Shown: piece after piece, positions 1 through 8,667 of the stretch | How positions within the stretch are numbered: the stretch's first letter is position 1 | Layout: each line of letters opens with the position of its first letter | NCBI GenBank assembly: GCA_902557655.1 | Contig: CACEAZ010000015.1 | Coordinates: forward strand, 1 to 32,029 | From: an uncultured Bacteroidota bacterium | GTDB taxonomy: Bacteria; Bacteroidota; Bacteroidia; Flavobacteriales; Flavobacteriaceae | Direction: 5' to 3' | DNA length: 32,029 bases | Notes under the pieces: generated by a model | Databases searched by the model: none | Told to the model about the DNA's origin: nothing | What the model saw: only the letters and a program-made list of their open reading frames with translations | Translations under genes and position numbers: made by a program

Positions 1-1
1 T

Positions 2-1042
2 AACGAGTTAGTTAACGCTCCAGAAAATGTTAATTTAATTGGAACTAGATTAAACTTATTTCTAAACAAGATCTATATAAACTTAGAAATTGCAAAAAAA
101 GGTAAAGACGTACTTGTAAACGAAGAGCAAATAGTTTCAGCAAAGAAGTATGACGGTACTGCTATGCAAATTGATTTTGGATACTCAAGAAAAGGTTTAG
201 GAATTAACTCAAGTTTTAGGAGGTTAGAGAATTTTAATTTTTACTCTGACAGATTATCAGAGGGGAATATTTACAATCAACAAACAATTAGCTTCACTCC
301 TGCTCTTAGTAAACAACAGGATTACATGTTAACCAATATATATGTATACAATTCACAGCCTAGATTAGTTATTAATGATATTGAAAAAAGAGTTGGAGAA
401 GTTGGTATACAGAATGACATCTTTTACACCTTTAATAAAGAAAGCCTTTTAGGAAAATATAAAACGAAACTTGCTGTTAATTTTTCATACTGGAGCTCAA
501 TTGAAGCAAACTTCAATTCTGATGACTCATATGATGTTGAGTTTATCGGCAATGGTAAACGTCTTTACAAAGACTTGAATTTTGAAATCAAAAACAGATG
601 GAATAAAAAAGTGAGTAGTACAATAACATTTGTTGATCTAAGTATTGATAAAGGTGTCACATTAGGTGGGCCCTTAGGAGTTCAGGGGAATATAGATGCT
701 CGTATTGGTGTTTTTGAATTAAACTTTTTAGATAAAAACAATCGTAACAACAGAGTTGTTGCTCAGCACCTCTGGACAAATGATGATAAAAAAGAATGGT
801 TAGGATTAGTTTATGAATATGCTGTTTCAAATAAATTAAATGTATTCGTTTCTGATATTTGGAATTACGGAAATGAAAACGATTTACATTATTACAATAT
901 CGGAGGAAGTTACTCGAATGGTCCAAGTAGAATCAGCCTAAACTACGGGAGACAAAGAGGCGGTCTAATATGTGTTGGGGGGGTATGTAGATTTGTGCCC
1001 GAGAGCAATGGATTCAATCTAAATTTAAGTTACTCTTTTTAA
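2..1042 (+). CDS. DUF6029-like beta-strand-rich envelope protein, 3' part (5' end outside window)
   Basis: The reading frame is open from base 2, so the gene begins left of the window and an internal ATG at 164 is not its true start. About 346 residues are visible. They alternate aromatic and polar residues in a pattern typical of outer-membrane beta strands and end in an aromatic C-terminus (NLSYSF), as many outer-membrane barrels do. The sequence resembles the DUF6029 family of Bacteroidota, whose function is unknown to me; this assignment is from memory. It shares the neighbourhood with T9SS cargo-like genes, so an envelope role is plausible. The stop codon abuts that of the convergent gene with no spacer. 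No enzyme motif is visible. Confidence 0.7.
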   Translation, partial: NELVNAPENVNLIGTRLNLFLNKIYINLEIAKKGKDVLVNEEQIVSAKKYDGTAMQIDFGYSRKGLGINSSFRRLENFNFYSDRLSEGNIYNQQTISFTPALSKQQDYMLTNIYVYNSQPRLVINDIEKRVGEVGIQNDIFYTFNKESLLGKYKTKLAVNFSYWSSIEANFNSDDSYDVEFIGNGKRLYKDLNFEIKNRWNKKVSSTITFVDLSIDKGVTLGGPLGVQGNIDARIGVFELNFLDKNNRNNRVVAQHLWTNDDKKEWLGLVYEYAVSNKLNVFVSDIWNYGNENDLHYYNIGGSYSNGPSRISLNYGRQRGGLICVGGVCRFVPESNGFNLNLSYSF

Positions 1043-1801
1043 CTAGAAAATAAATTTCTTAAAATGATGATTTCCGTCAGAAAATTGAAATTTAAAAATG
1101 AAAACCTTTCCTTCTAAATTTTGATTAAAAATTGAATTCACTCCAAAATTAAGTTCATGTGTGTTAACTAGTTTTCCCTGAATATCAAAAATCTCTAACT
1201 TACAATCTGTTGGTGAAATGATGCTTAACAATTTGGAATTATAAGAAATTTGAAAATTAGTATCATTTACATCCGTAACTGAAAGAGTCGAAGAGTAATA
1301 ATAACCTATTGTATAATCAGTTTGTAACTCAGCTTGACTTACAACCCCATCACCATTTTCATCAGAAATATAAAATCTAAAGGTATACTCAACAGGAATA
1401 TTACCATCTCCAGGATCGCTATTAAAAAAATGGTCTCCGTCTGCTATCTGGGTTTCACCGGGTCCAATATAAACAAATGGCTGAGCATTATTTATAGGAT
1501 ATGATTGTCCCTGCGAAATACCAAAATAACATTCACCAAAACATAATTCCATCATACTACCGTCAGTTCCTGAAAAACTTTCAACCTCTACCCTAACCCT
1601 TATGGTTTCTGATGTATTATTTCTAACTTTATATGTAAACGAAGCATCGGGGTATTCTAATGTGTCAAACTGTAAAATCTGGTTATCATAAAGAGTATTA
1701 CCGTCAAGATCTTCAACAGTAATGGCATATTCAACTTGAGAAAAAACATTTACAGAAACAAATATCGAATATGCAAACAATAATAATGGAATTTTTTTCA
1801 T
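1043..1801 (-). CDS. Secreted protein with EF-hand-like loop and T9SS-like C-terminal sorting domain
   Basis: A 252-residue protein. Residues 1-21 form a signal peptide (short basic N-terminus, hydrophobic core, ending FSQ). Residues 147-158 (DENGDGVVSQAE) match a canonical 12-residue EF-hand calcium loop: acidic or amide residues at positions 1, 3 and 5, Gly at 6, a hydrophobic residue at 8, Glu at 12. The last 70 residues or so resemble a type A T9SS sorting domain (KLEIFDIQGKLV, then a Phe/Lys-rich end), although the terminal strand KKFIF is atypical. Cys87 and Cys91 could form a short disulfide. Inference: a surface or secreted calcium-binding protein exported through Sec and then T9SS. 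The central part has no family I recognise. It is transcribed divergently from the Omp28-like gene across 43 bp. Confidence 0.75.
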   Translation of the reverse strand: MKKIPLLLFAYSIFVSVNVFSQVEYAITVEDLDGNTLYDNQILQFDTLEYPDASFTYKVRNNTSETIRVRVEVESFSGTDGSMMELCFGECYFGISQGQSYPINNAQPFVYIGPGETQIADGDHFFNSDPGDGNIPVEYTFRFYISDENGDGVVSQAELQTDYTIGYYYSSTLSVTDVNDTNFQISYNSKLLSIISPTDCKLEIFDIQGKLVNTHELNFGVNSIFNQNLEGKVFIFKFQFSDGNHHFKKFIF

Positions 1802-1828
1802 TAATTTAGATTTCTTTAATTAGATTTC

Positions 1829-1836
1829 CAAATATA
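1829..1836 (-). promoter_or_regulatory. Candidate -7 promoter element (TATATTTG) for the EF-hand-like secreted protein
   Basis: On the minus strand TATATTTG matches the Bacteroidota -7 consensus TAnnTTTG and lies 28 bp upstream of the start codon at 1801. No well-spaced -33 TTTG is evident: the nearest TTG is only about 15 bp upstream, against the usual 19-21. The element sits just before the divergent start at 1845, so the two genes may share regulation. Confidence 0.4.
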
Positions 1837-1844
1837 CTAATAAG

Positions 1845-3908
1845 ATGACTACAATGAAAAATTACAAATATTTATTACTATTTTTTTTAATATCAACTCA
1901 AGCCTATTTTGCGCAAACTTTTGTTTCTACAAGTCCCGAAAACAAAAAAGCATTAGTTGAAAAATTCACTGGAATTAACTGTAATTACTGTCCTTGTGCT
2001 GACGTTACAGTATATGGAATGATTGAAAATAATCCTGATAATATTATTATGTTAAAAGTTCACGAAGGTGGCTATGCAGTTCCGGGATCAGGTCAGCCAG
2101 ATTTTAGAACTCCTTATGGGGATGCACTTTCTAGTCAGGCAAATAATACTGGTAACCCAGCTGTTTCAATAAATAGACATTTTTTCCCCGATTATACCAG
2201 TAATGGAGGGACGGCTATTGGGGGTTGCTATTCTAATGCAAGTGGTGTTGCAATGCAAGGTCCACCAACATACGCCATTGATGAAATTTTAACAGAATCT
2301 GCTTATGTAAATGTAGCGGCTGAGGCCGTTCTAAATTATTCATCAAACACATTAACAGTAAACACCGAAATTTATTATACCGCTGATAGCCCAAGTTCTG
2401 ATAATTTCCTGCAAATAGCCATAGTACAAGACAATACAATTGGATATCAAGCTGGATCCTCCCTAGCTGCAGGTGGTGCTAATTATGTTCACAATGACAG
2501 ACTTGTTGATTTTATTACCGGTCAATGGGGTGAAGAAATTAATTCAACAAACTCAGGTAGTTTTATCGAAAGAACCCATACATATGAAATTCCAGAAAGC
2601 TATAATGACATCCCTGTAATATTGGATGACATCAAGGTTATTGTTTATGTTACTGAATCAACTCAGGAAGTTATAAATGTTAGTAGAGCTGAAATGCAAT
2701 ATGATACTCTTTCTTATGATTTATCAATTGATTCTATTGACAGCCCTGTTTTTGCTGGTAATCTTTCCGATAATGAAAATGTAACAGTAACAATTTCAAA
2801 TAATGGTGACAATGACATACCAAACTTTGAAATGTCTTATGATGTTGACGGTGTAAATATTTCAACAGAAAATTATACAGAGTCAATTTCATCTAACGAA
2901 ACAGTACAATTTACTTTTTCAACTACACATGATTTTAGTCAAATTGGAGATTATAATCTAACAGTTACTGCTGTATTTGACGAGGACGAAAATCTGAACA
3001 ACAATTCAATATCTCAATTAATTACAAATGTTGGTGGAGGAGACTGTCCAGACGAATATGGCCCCCCAATTATATGGAGAGAAAATTTTGAATGCTATGA
3101 ACCATTTATTTTTGAAAATATTGGGGATTGGTTAGTTTATGATATCGATCAATTAGCAACATACGGTTCAAATGCGATGGATTTTCCTAGTGAAACATAT
3201 TCTGGTGCAGGTTTTATTTATAACCATGCCATTGCAACTGTTTCTGATGAAAACACAAATTCTCAAGAACCTGAGTGGTGGGATACTTACGAGGGTAATC
3301 AAGGATTATATTTTGTGTCTGGCGTGCCCTCTGGTTCTACAACTCAAAATAACGATTGGATGATAAGTCCTGAATTTTCACTTGTTAATGTTGAATCACC
3401 AACATTAAGATTCATGGCAAAAACATTAAAGGATGATTGGGGGCTAGAAAGATTTAAAATTGGTATCGGTAATTCAACTAATTATAATGATTTTACAACT
3501 ATTTCTGAAGGAGCTTATCTAGAAGCGCCAACAGATTGGACATTATATGAATTTGATCTATCTGCATATGAAGGTCAAAATATTAGGATTGGAATAAATT
3601 ATTTAAGTAATGATAAATTTGTTTTGCAAATGGATGAATTCATCGTGGAAGGAACCCTTGGATTTAATGAAAATGAAATATTAAACTTTGAATATTTCTA
3701 TAATCCTATATATAATATGTTAAACCTAAAATCCGACGAAATATTAAAAAATATTAAGATTTACAATAGTATCGGTCAATTAGTGATAGATGAAAATATT
3801 AATAGCTCTAGTTTTTCAACAAACTTAAGCATGTTGTCATCGTCAATTTACTTTGTAAAAGTTGAAGGACAAAATGGTATCAAATCCTTTAAGTTAAGAG
3901 TTCGTTAA
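1845..3908 (+). CDS. Omp28-like T9SS cargo protein with choice-of-anchor J-like and C-terminal sorting domains
   Basis: A 687-residue secreted protein. A signal peptide ends near residue 24 (FAQ). Residues 35-130 or so carry an Omp28-like thioredoxin-related segment: LVEKFTG, then Cys46-x-x-Cys49 followed by Cys51, and a later NPAVSINR loop that resembles the cis-Pro side of thioredoxin folds. Residues 290-395 look like a CARDB/Ig-like module (NNGDNDIPNF, then DENLNNNS). Residues 410-602 resemble a choice-of-anchor J domain (RENFE at 412-416, DDWGLERFKI, IRIGINY). The last 75 residues are a T9SS type A sorting domain (IKIYNSIGQLVI, ending FKLRVR). ATG codons at 1845 and 1854 are both possible; the second gives a more typical MKNYK signal start. 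The 3' end overlaps rsmG on the other strand by 15 bp. Substrate and role are unknown. Confidence 0.85.
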   Translation: MTTMKNYKYLLLFFLISTQAYFAQTFVSTSPENKKALVEKFTGINCNYCPCADVTVYGMIENNPDNIIMLKVHEGGYAVPGSGQPDFRTPYGDALSSQANNTGNPAVSINRHFFPDYTSNGGTAIGGCYSNASGVAMQGPPTYAIDEILTESAYVNVAAEAVLNYSSNTLTVNTEIYYTADSPSSDNFLQIAIVQDNTIGYQAGSSLAAGGANYVHNDRLVDFITGQWGEEINSTNSGSFIERTHTYEIPESYNDIPVILDDIKVIVYVTESTQEVINVSRAEMQYDTLSYDLSIDSIDSPVFAGNLSDNENVTVTISNNGDNDIPNFEMSYDVDGVNISTENYTESISSNETVQFTFSTTHDFSQIGDYNLTVTAVFDEDENLNNNSISQLITNVGGGDCPDEYGPPIIWRENFECYEPFIFENIGDWLVYDIDQLATYGSNAMDFPSETYSGAGFIYNHAIATVSDENTNSQEPEWWDTYEGNQGLYFVSGVPSGSTTQNNDWMISPEFSLVNVESPTLRFMAKTLKDDWGLERFKIGIGNSTNYNDFTTISEGAYLEAPTDWTLYEFDLSAYEGQNIRIGINYLSNDKFVLQMDEFIVEGTLGFNENEILNFEYFYNPIYNMLNLKSDEILKNIKIYNSIGQLVIDENINSSSFSTNLSMLSSSIYFVKVEGQNGIKSFKLRVR

Positions 3909-4526
3909 TTTAGCTGGGAAGTAGATAATTTTTTTATCAATAAAATATTCATTGTCTATCACCTCTTTAATAGGAAGTATTGTAAAATTTTCTAATGAGG
4001 ATAATTCGTTACTTATATTGCCCCCTTTTAATGCTATAATTCCATTTCTTATCGAATGATTAGATTTTTGATTAAAGCCATTCTTAGACCAGGCTATTAT
4101 ATTAGGCATTTTTGCAACAGCACGAGTAACCATAAAATCTACCTTAAGATCTAATTTTTCGACCCTAGAACAAAAAGTAGTCACATTATTTAATTGCAAT
4201 TCCTTTACAACATTATCAACAACCATGATTTTCTTTTTTATACTATCAACTAATATAAAGTTGCAATCAGGAAATAAAATTGCAAGAGGAATTCCAGGGA
4301 ACCCACCACCGGTCCCAAGGTCAAGTATTTTGGTTTGATTTTTAAATTTTATAAATTTTGCTATGCTAAGTGAATGAATAATGTGTCTCAAATTTATATT
4401 TTCAATATCTTTTCTAGAAATAACATTAATTCTTTGATTCCAATCTTCATAAATAGGTTTAAGCATAGAAAATTGTTCTATTTGCTTCTTATTTAAATTT
4501 GGAAAATGATCTAAAATTAATTTCAT
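3894..4526 (-). CDS. rsmG: 16S rRNA (guanine-527-N7)-methyltransferase RsmG
   Basis: A 210-residue protein, the usual RsmG length. It methylates N7 of G527 in the 530 loop of 16S rRNA using S-adenosylmethionine. The SAM-binding motif I is clear at residues 67-80 (ILDLGTGGGFPGIP), preceded by the family signature WNQRINVISRKD near 29-40 and an H-S region at 48-52. VTRAVAKMP matches the conserved FDVVTARAVA region. It has its own divergent upstream region shared with the aminotransferase gene. Its last 15 bases overlap the convergent Omp28-like gene. Confidence 0.95.
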   Translation of the reverse strand: MKLILDHFPNLNKKQIEQFSMLKPIYEDWNQRINVISRKDIENINLRHIIHSLSIAKFIKFKNQTKILDLGTGGGFPGIPLAILFPDCNFILVDSIKKKIMVVDNVVKELQLNNVTTFCSRVEKLDLKVDFMVTRAVAKMPNIIAWSKNGFNQKSNHSIRNGIIALKGGNISNELSSLENFTILPIKEVIDNEYFIDKKIIYFPAKLTNS

Positions 4527-4542
4527 AAATAAATTTATTTAA

Positions 4543-4550
4543 CAAAAGTA
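4543..4550 (-). promoter_or_regulatory. Candidate -7 promoter element (TACTTTTG) for rsmG
   Basis: The minus strand reads TACTTTTG, an exact match to TAnnTTTG, 17 bp upstream of the rsmG ATG. A good -33 TTTG at 19-21 bp spacing is not visible. Close spacing to the start implies a very short leader. Confidence 0.45.
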
Positions 4551-4572
4551 TAATATTGTAAACAATAATTTT

Positions 4573-4596
4573 AATAATTCCTTTAAAGGGATTATT
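4573..4596. promoter_or_regulatory. 24-bp near-perfect palindrome upstream of the aminotransferase gene
   Basis: The two halves pair throughout except for one T/G position; the centre is the perfect 10-bp palindrome CCTTTAAAGG at 4580-4589. It ends 20 bp before the ATG at 4617. It could be a protein operator or, if transcribed, a leader hairpin. A downstream segment at 4601-4613 can pair with parts of either arm (AATCC with GGATT; AATTATT with AATAATT), so alternative foldings exist. A smaller inverted repeat TATTGT/ACAATA lies at 4554-4567. Confidence 0.45.
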
Positions 4597-4616
4597 TTTA
4601 AATCCAAATTATTTTT

Positions 4617-5804
4617 ATGCACCAATATTTGTCAAACAGAGTAAAAAACCTTGCTACTTCACAAACTTTAGCCATGGCTGCAAAGGCAAGAGAATTAAGA
4701 TCTCAAGGGAAAGATGTAATAGGATTGAGTTTAGGAGAGCCTGATTTTAATATACCTGATTTTATTAAAGACGCAGCTAAAAATGCTATTGATGAAAACT
4801 ACAATTCTTACACTCCAGTTGACGGATACGGTGAATTAAAAGAGGCTATTGTTACTAAATTCAAAAGAGATAATAATCTTGAATACTCTGCTTCAGAAAT
4901 AGTTGTTTCTACGGGTGCTAAGCAAGCACTTTATAATATTGCATCTGTATTGATTAATCCTGGAGATGAAGTAATACTTCCATGTCCTTACTGGGTTAGT
5001 TATTCAGACATAATCAAGCTTAAAGGTGGCATCCCCGTTGAAATCAAAACAAGTATTAAAAATAACTTTAAAATGACAGGGAAACAACTTAAGAATTCAA
5101 TCAACGAAAAAACAAAAATGGTTTGGTTCAGTTCTCCATGCAATCCTAGTGGATCCGTTTACAATGAAAAGGAATTAAAAGAAATAGTAGATGTGTTGGA
5201 ATCGCACAAAAATATTTTTGTAGTGTCTGATGAAATATATGAGCATATCAATTATAAAGGCGAGCATTTAAGTATAGGATCATTTGATACAATCAAGGAA
5301 AGAACTATCACTGTAAATGGCGTGTCTAAAGCTTTTGCAATGACGGGTTGGAGAATTGGATACATTGGAGCTCCTGAATGGATAGCTAGAGCCTGCAATA
5401 AGGTACAAGGTCAAGTTACCAGCGGAGCAAATTGCATAGCCCAAAGAGCGGTTATTACCGCTCTAAATGAAAATCCTGACAAAATTGAATACATGGTTGA
5501 AGAATTTAAATCAAGAAGGGATTTAATTTTAAATCTTTTAAATGATATTGAGGGATTTGAATGCAATGTCCCAGATGGTGCATTTTATGTTTTTCCTGAT
5601 ATATCTTATTTTTTTGGAAAGGAAATTTCTGGAATTAAAATCAATAATGCATCTGATATGTCAATGTTTTTGTTAGAAAAAGCATTAGTTGCTACAGTTA
5701 CGGGAGATGCTTTTGGCAACCCAAATTGTATTAGAATTTCATACGCTGCCTCAAAAGAGAAAATTATAGAGGCGGTAAATAGGATAAAAAAATTACTGAA
5801 ATAA
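4617..5804 (+). CDS. Aspartate aminotransferase-like PLP enzyme (class I/II aminotransferase)
   Basis: A 395-residue cytoplasmic, fold-type I, pyridoxal-phosphate-dependent aminotransferase, probably the bacterial Ib-type aspartate/prephenate transaminase that converts aspartate plus 2-oxoglutarate to oxaloacetate plus glutamate. Landmarks run in order: GLSLGEPDFNIPDFI near 37, YTPVDGYGELKEAI near 62, STGAKQAL near 98, a SSPCNPSG loop near 177, SDEIYEH near 206, and the Schiff-base lysine Lys238 in SKAFAMTGWRIGY. Near the C-terminus, RISYA supplies the substrate-carboxylate arginine. An imperfect 24-bp palindrome directly precedes the gene. Which amino donor is preferred cannot be read from the sequence alone. 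Confidence 0.93.
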   Translation: MHQYLSNRVKNLATSQTLAMAAKARELRSQGKDVIGLSLGEPDFNIPDFIKDAAKNAIDENYNSYTPVDGYGELKEAIVTKFKRDNNLEYSASEIVVSTGAKQALYNIASVLINPGDEVILPCPYWVSYSDIIKLKGGIPVEIKTSIKNNFKMTGKQLKNSINEKTKMVWFSSPCNPSGSVYNEKELKEIVDVLESHKNIFVVSDEIYEHINYKGEHLSIGSFDTIKERTITVNGVSKAFAMTGWRIGYIGAPEWIARACNKVQGQVTSGANCIAQRAVITALNENPDKIEYMVEEFKSRRDLILNLLNDIEGFECNVPDGAFYVFPDISYFFGKEISGIKINNASDMSMFLLEKALVATVTGDAFGNPNCIRISYAASKEKIIEAVNRIKKLLK

Positions 5805-5808
5805 ATAT

Positions 5809-7293
5809 TTACCTATTTCTCCAAAAATAAGGAGTAAAAATAATTAGTACTGTAAATAACTCTAGCCTACCAAGAAGCATCAAAAAGGATGACCACCATT
5901 TAGCTAAAAGAGGTAATTCCGAAAAAGTATTCATTGGACCATAGGATCCGATAGAAGGCCCAACATTTCCTAAACTTGATGCTGAAACTCCTAATGCTGA
6001 CTCAAAATCCAAACCAAATAATGCAAAGACCAAAGTTCCTATAATAAATGATAACATATAAACAATAAAGAAACCTAATATGTTATATGTTATTTCATTT
6101 GAAACAGATGAAGTATTATATCTTAATGGGATAATTGCGTGTGGATGTAAGATTTTTCTAAACTGTAACACACCATTTTTTATGATCAACAAATGCCTCA
6201 TTATTTTAAATCCACCTGATGTACTTCCTGCTGAACCTCCCAAAAACATCATTCCGAAAAACAATAATAAAAGTAAAGGAGTCCAGGATGTATAATCAGC
6301 TGTTACAAAACCAGTAGTAGTAATAATTGAAACAACTTGAAATAAAGAGTGCCTAAAAACACCTTCAATTCTTTGAATTTGTGAATCAAAATCGGATAAA
6401 AAATCGGTACCGATATAAAGAACCAAAGCTACTGAAATAGTAAACCCAATTATTAAAAAAGAATAAACTTTAAACTCCTCATCATTATATATTTTTTTAA
6501 AATTTAACTTAAATCCAAAATAGCTTAAAACAAAATTTGTCCCCGCAACAAACATAAAGAATATTACGATGTACTGAATTAAAGGATTCGAATTCCAATG
6601 AGCTAAACTTTCGTTTTTAGTTGAAAAACCTCCTGAAGCAATATTACTCATTGAATGATTTATTGCATCAAAAAATGACATACCCGCTAGTTTTAAACAA
6701 ATGGTTTCAATCAGTGTATATGATACATAAATAAGCCATAATCTCTTAGCTGTATCTGTGATTCTAGGATGTAATTTATCAGTACTAGGGCCAGGTGATT
6801 CTGCACTGAATAACTGCATGCCTCCAATTCCAAGTAAAGGAAGAATAGCGATTGCAAAAACAATCATTCCCATTCCGCCTAACCAGTGTGTTATACTTCG
6901 CCAAAACAATATTCCTTCTGGTAATATCTCTACATCGTTTATTATAGTTGCACCAGTGGCAGTAAACCCTGAAGTTGTTTCAAAAAATATATTTGAAAAA
7001 CCATCAATTGTTCCCGTAAAAATATAAGGAATTGTTCCTGAAAAAATCATAGCTAACCAACCAAGTACAACAATCAAATAACCTTCCCTCTTATTGATTT
7101 GTTTATCATGATTTCTATTTAGTAAAAGCATTGCCAATCCAACCAATGTAACCAATACCCCAGACATCAATAAGCTATATGTGATACCATCCTGATATAT
7201 ATAACTTAACAAAGCTGTAAGAAACATAAACCCTCCATTGAAAAGAAGTAGAAATCCTAAAAAATAAACAATAATCTTCGTGTTAATTTTCAT
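5809..7293 (-). CDS. trkH: TrkH-family potassium uptake channel subunit
   Basis: A polytopic inner-membrane protein of 494 residues that forms the K+ translocation pore of the Trk system. All four pore-loop filter motifs with their glycines are visible: TTSGFTATG (106-114), ASGGFST (219-225), TTTGFVT (325-331) and SSLGNVGPS (439-447). A GGSAGSTSGGFK stretch at 352-363 corresponds to the conserved loop of this superfamily. Translation could start at TTG 7299, but ATG 7293 (MKINTK) is preferred. It lies just downstream of trkA, with trkA ending at 7301, so the two are almost certainly co-transcribed. It converges with the aminotransferase gene, leaving 4 bp between stops. Confidence 0.95.
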   Translation of the reverse strand: MKINTKIIVYFLGFLLLFNGGFMFLTALLSYIYQDGITYSLLMSGVLVTLVGLAMLLLNRNHDKQINKREGYLIVVLGWLAMIFSGTIPYIFTGTIDGFSNIFFETTSGFTATGATIINDVEILPEGILFWRSITHWLGGMGMIVFAIAILPLLGIGGMQLFSAESPGPSTDKLHPRITDTAKRLWLIYVSYTLIETICLKLAGMSFFDAINHSMSNIASGGFSTKNESLAHWNSNPLIQYIVIFFMFVAGTNFVLSYFGFKLNFKKIYNDEEFKVYSFLIIGFTISVALVLYIGTDFLSDFDSQIQRIEGVFRHSLFQVVSIITTTGFVTADYTSWTPLLLLLFFGMMFLGGSAGSTSGGFKIMRHLLIIKNGVLQFRKILHPHAIIPLRYNTSSVSNEITYNILGFFIVYMLSFIIGTLVFALFGLDFESALGVSASSLGNVGPSIGSYGPMNTFSELPLLAKWWSSFLMLLGRLELFTVLIIFTPYFWRNR

Positions 7294-7300
7294 AATCAAA

Positions 7301-8638
7301 TTAGAAGAGTTTTTCTATTTTATTTATCGAATCGTTTAAACAACATACAACAATTCTGTCCTGACTTAAGATTTTGAAATCACCCAAAACAATATAGCCC
7401 TTGCCGTCTCTTATAACCCCAGAAATGATAGCACATCTTGGAAATTCAAGATCCTTAATTATTTTATTACAAACCTTAGAATCTTCATTTACAACAAATT
7501 CTAATAATTCAGCATCCATATTATTAAGTTGAGAAATCGCTACAACTTCAGCTTTATGAACATGTTTGGATATAGCATCTGCAGCTAATAATTTTTTATT
7601 TATCAATGTATCAATTCCACTGATCTGGGTCAACTTATAATAATCCAGATTATCTACCAGTGCAATGGTTTTTAAAATACCTTTGGATTTAGCTATTAGA
7701 CTAGACATAATGTTAGTTTCAGAATCTCCAGTAACGGCTATAAAAGCATCCATTTGATCTAAATTTTCTTCCTCTAGAAGCTCTGAATTAGTGCCGTCTC
7801 CGTATATTACCAAACAATCTTTTAAATCCTCTGCTAATTCCTCTGCTCTTTCCTTATTAATTTCAACTAATTTGACATTTATATTGTTTAACCCAAGGTC
7901 TTCAGCAACTTTTTTCCCAACTCTTCCACCTCCAAGAATCATAACATTTTTAATTTCTTCATTATTTTGTCCCGAAAGTTTAAGTAATTCTTCTTCACCA
8001 CCCGGCTCGGTCATAAAAACTATATGATCACCAGAATGAAAAACAGTATCACCTCTTGGAATTATAGTTTTATCCTCTCTTTTTATTGAAATCGGAAAGA
8101 AATGAGTTTCTGGAAATATTTCAGCAGCTTCAACAACAGTTTTTCCTACAAATGTAGATGTGTGAGTTGCACTAAGTCCTAAAGTAATTAGAGCACCATC
8201 GTCAAACTCAAAAGGGTCGGTAAATTCAGCCCTATTAATTACCATTTTTATTTCCTTAGAAGTTAAAAGCTCAGGCGATACAAGTTCACTGATTCCTAAA
8301 GCCGAAAAATCGACTTTTTCATTTTGAATCAATTCAGGATTAGAGATCCTCGCAATCGTCTTTTTTGCCCCTAATTGTTTGGCTAAATAGCACGCTGTCA
8401 GATTAATCGACTCAGATGCAGTGACTCCGATAAATAAATCAGATTCAGAAATATTAGCATTATTTAAAACTGAAATAGATGTACAATCTCCTTGAACAAC
8501 TTTAATATCTAATTGGCTATTAGGGAAAGTTAGTTTTTCATCATTTGAATCAATCAAAGTTATTTCTTGAGACTCATATGATAATAATTTTGCCAAATGA
8601 GATCCAACTTCGCCAGATCCAGCAATTATTATTTTCAT
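7301..8638 (-). CDS. trkA: Trk system potassium transporter peripheral subunit TrkA
   Basis: A 445-residue cytoplasmic regulator of TrkH made of two RCK modules. The first Rossmann domain begins at residue 1 (IIIAGSGEVGSHLA, then LIDSND). The second begins near 226 (VMILGGGRVGKKVA, then LVEINKERAEELA and YGDGTN). Each is followed by an RCK_C segment. The protein binds NAD(H) or adenine nucleotides and gates TrkH. The frame extends to 8662, but that adds a hydrophobic octapeptide before the glycine-rich nucleotide loop, so ATG 8638 is the natural start. Upstream are a candidate promoter and a 14-bp perfect palindrome touching the start codon. Confidence 0.95.
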   Translation of the reverse strand: MKIIIAGSGEVGSHLAKLLSYESQEITLIDSNDEKLTFPNSQLDIKVVQGDCTSISVLNNANISESDLFIGVTASESINLTACYLAKQLGAKKTIARISNPELIQNEKVDFSALGISELVSPELLTSKEIKMVINRAEFTDPFEFDDGALITLGLSATHTSTFVGKTVVEAAEIFPETHFFPISIKREDKTIIPRGDTVFHSGDHIVFMTEPGGEEELLKLSGQNNEEIKNVMILGGGRVGKKVAEDLGLNNINVKLVEINKERAEELAEDLKDCLVIYGDGTNSELLEEENLDQMDAFIAVTGDSETNIMSSLIAKSKGILKTIALVDNLDYYKLTQISGIDTLINKKLLAADAISKHVHKAEVVAISQLNNMDAELLEFVVNEDSKVCNKIIKDLEFPRCAIISGVIRDGKGYIVLGDFKILSQDRIVVCCLNDSINKIEKLF

Positions 8639-8650
8639 TGTTATAACAAT
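8637..8650. promoter_or_regulatory. 14-bp perfect palindrome overlapping the trkA start
   Basis: ATTGTTATAACAAT reads identically on both strands. It overlaps the first bases of the trkA start codon and lies between the candidate -7 element and the coding region. This is a position where a dimeric repressor could act. It may also be chance in AT-rich DNA. Confidence 0.35.
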
Positions 8651-8659
8651 TATTACAAG

Positions 8660-8667
8660 CAAATATA
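8660..8667 (-). promoter_or_regulatory. Candidate -7 promoter element (TATATTTG) for trkA-trkH
   Basis: The minus strand reads TATATTTG, an exact match to the Bacteroidota -7 consensus, 22 bp upstream of the trkA ATG. A TTTG-type -33 element is not obvious upstream. With transcription starting a few bases downstream, the leader would be about 15 nt and would contain the adjacent palindrome. Confidence 0.5.

Noticed and set aside
3172-3363. Short frame on the same strand inside the Omp28-like gene
   Set aside because: An out-of-frame shadow of a clear coding region with no start context or motif.
6758-7027. An 89-codon open frame on the plus strand inside trkH, and similar frames at 657-926, 7791-8027, 9794-10036, 10598-10831 and 11535-11819
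   Set aside because: They are antisense to well-supported genes, have no family features, and their composition follows from the opposite strand.
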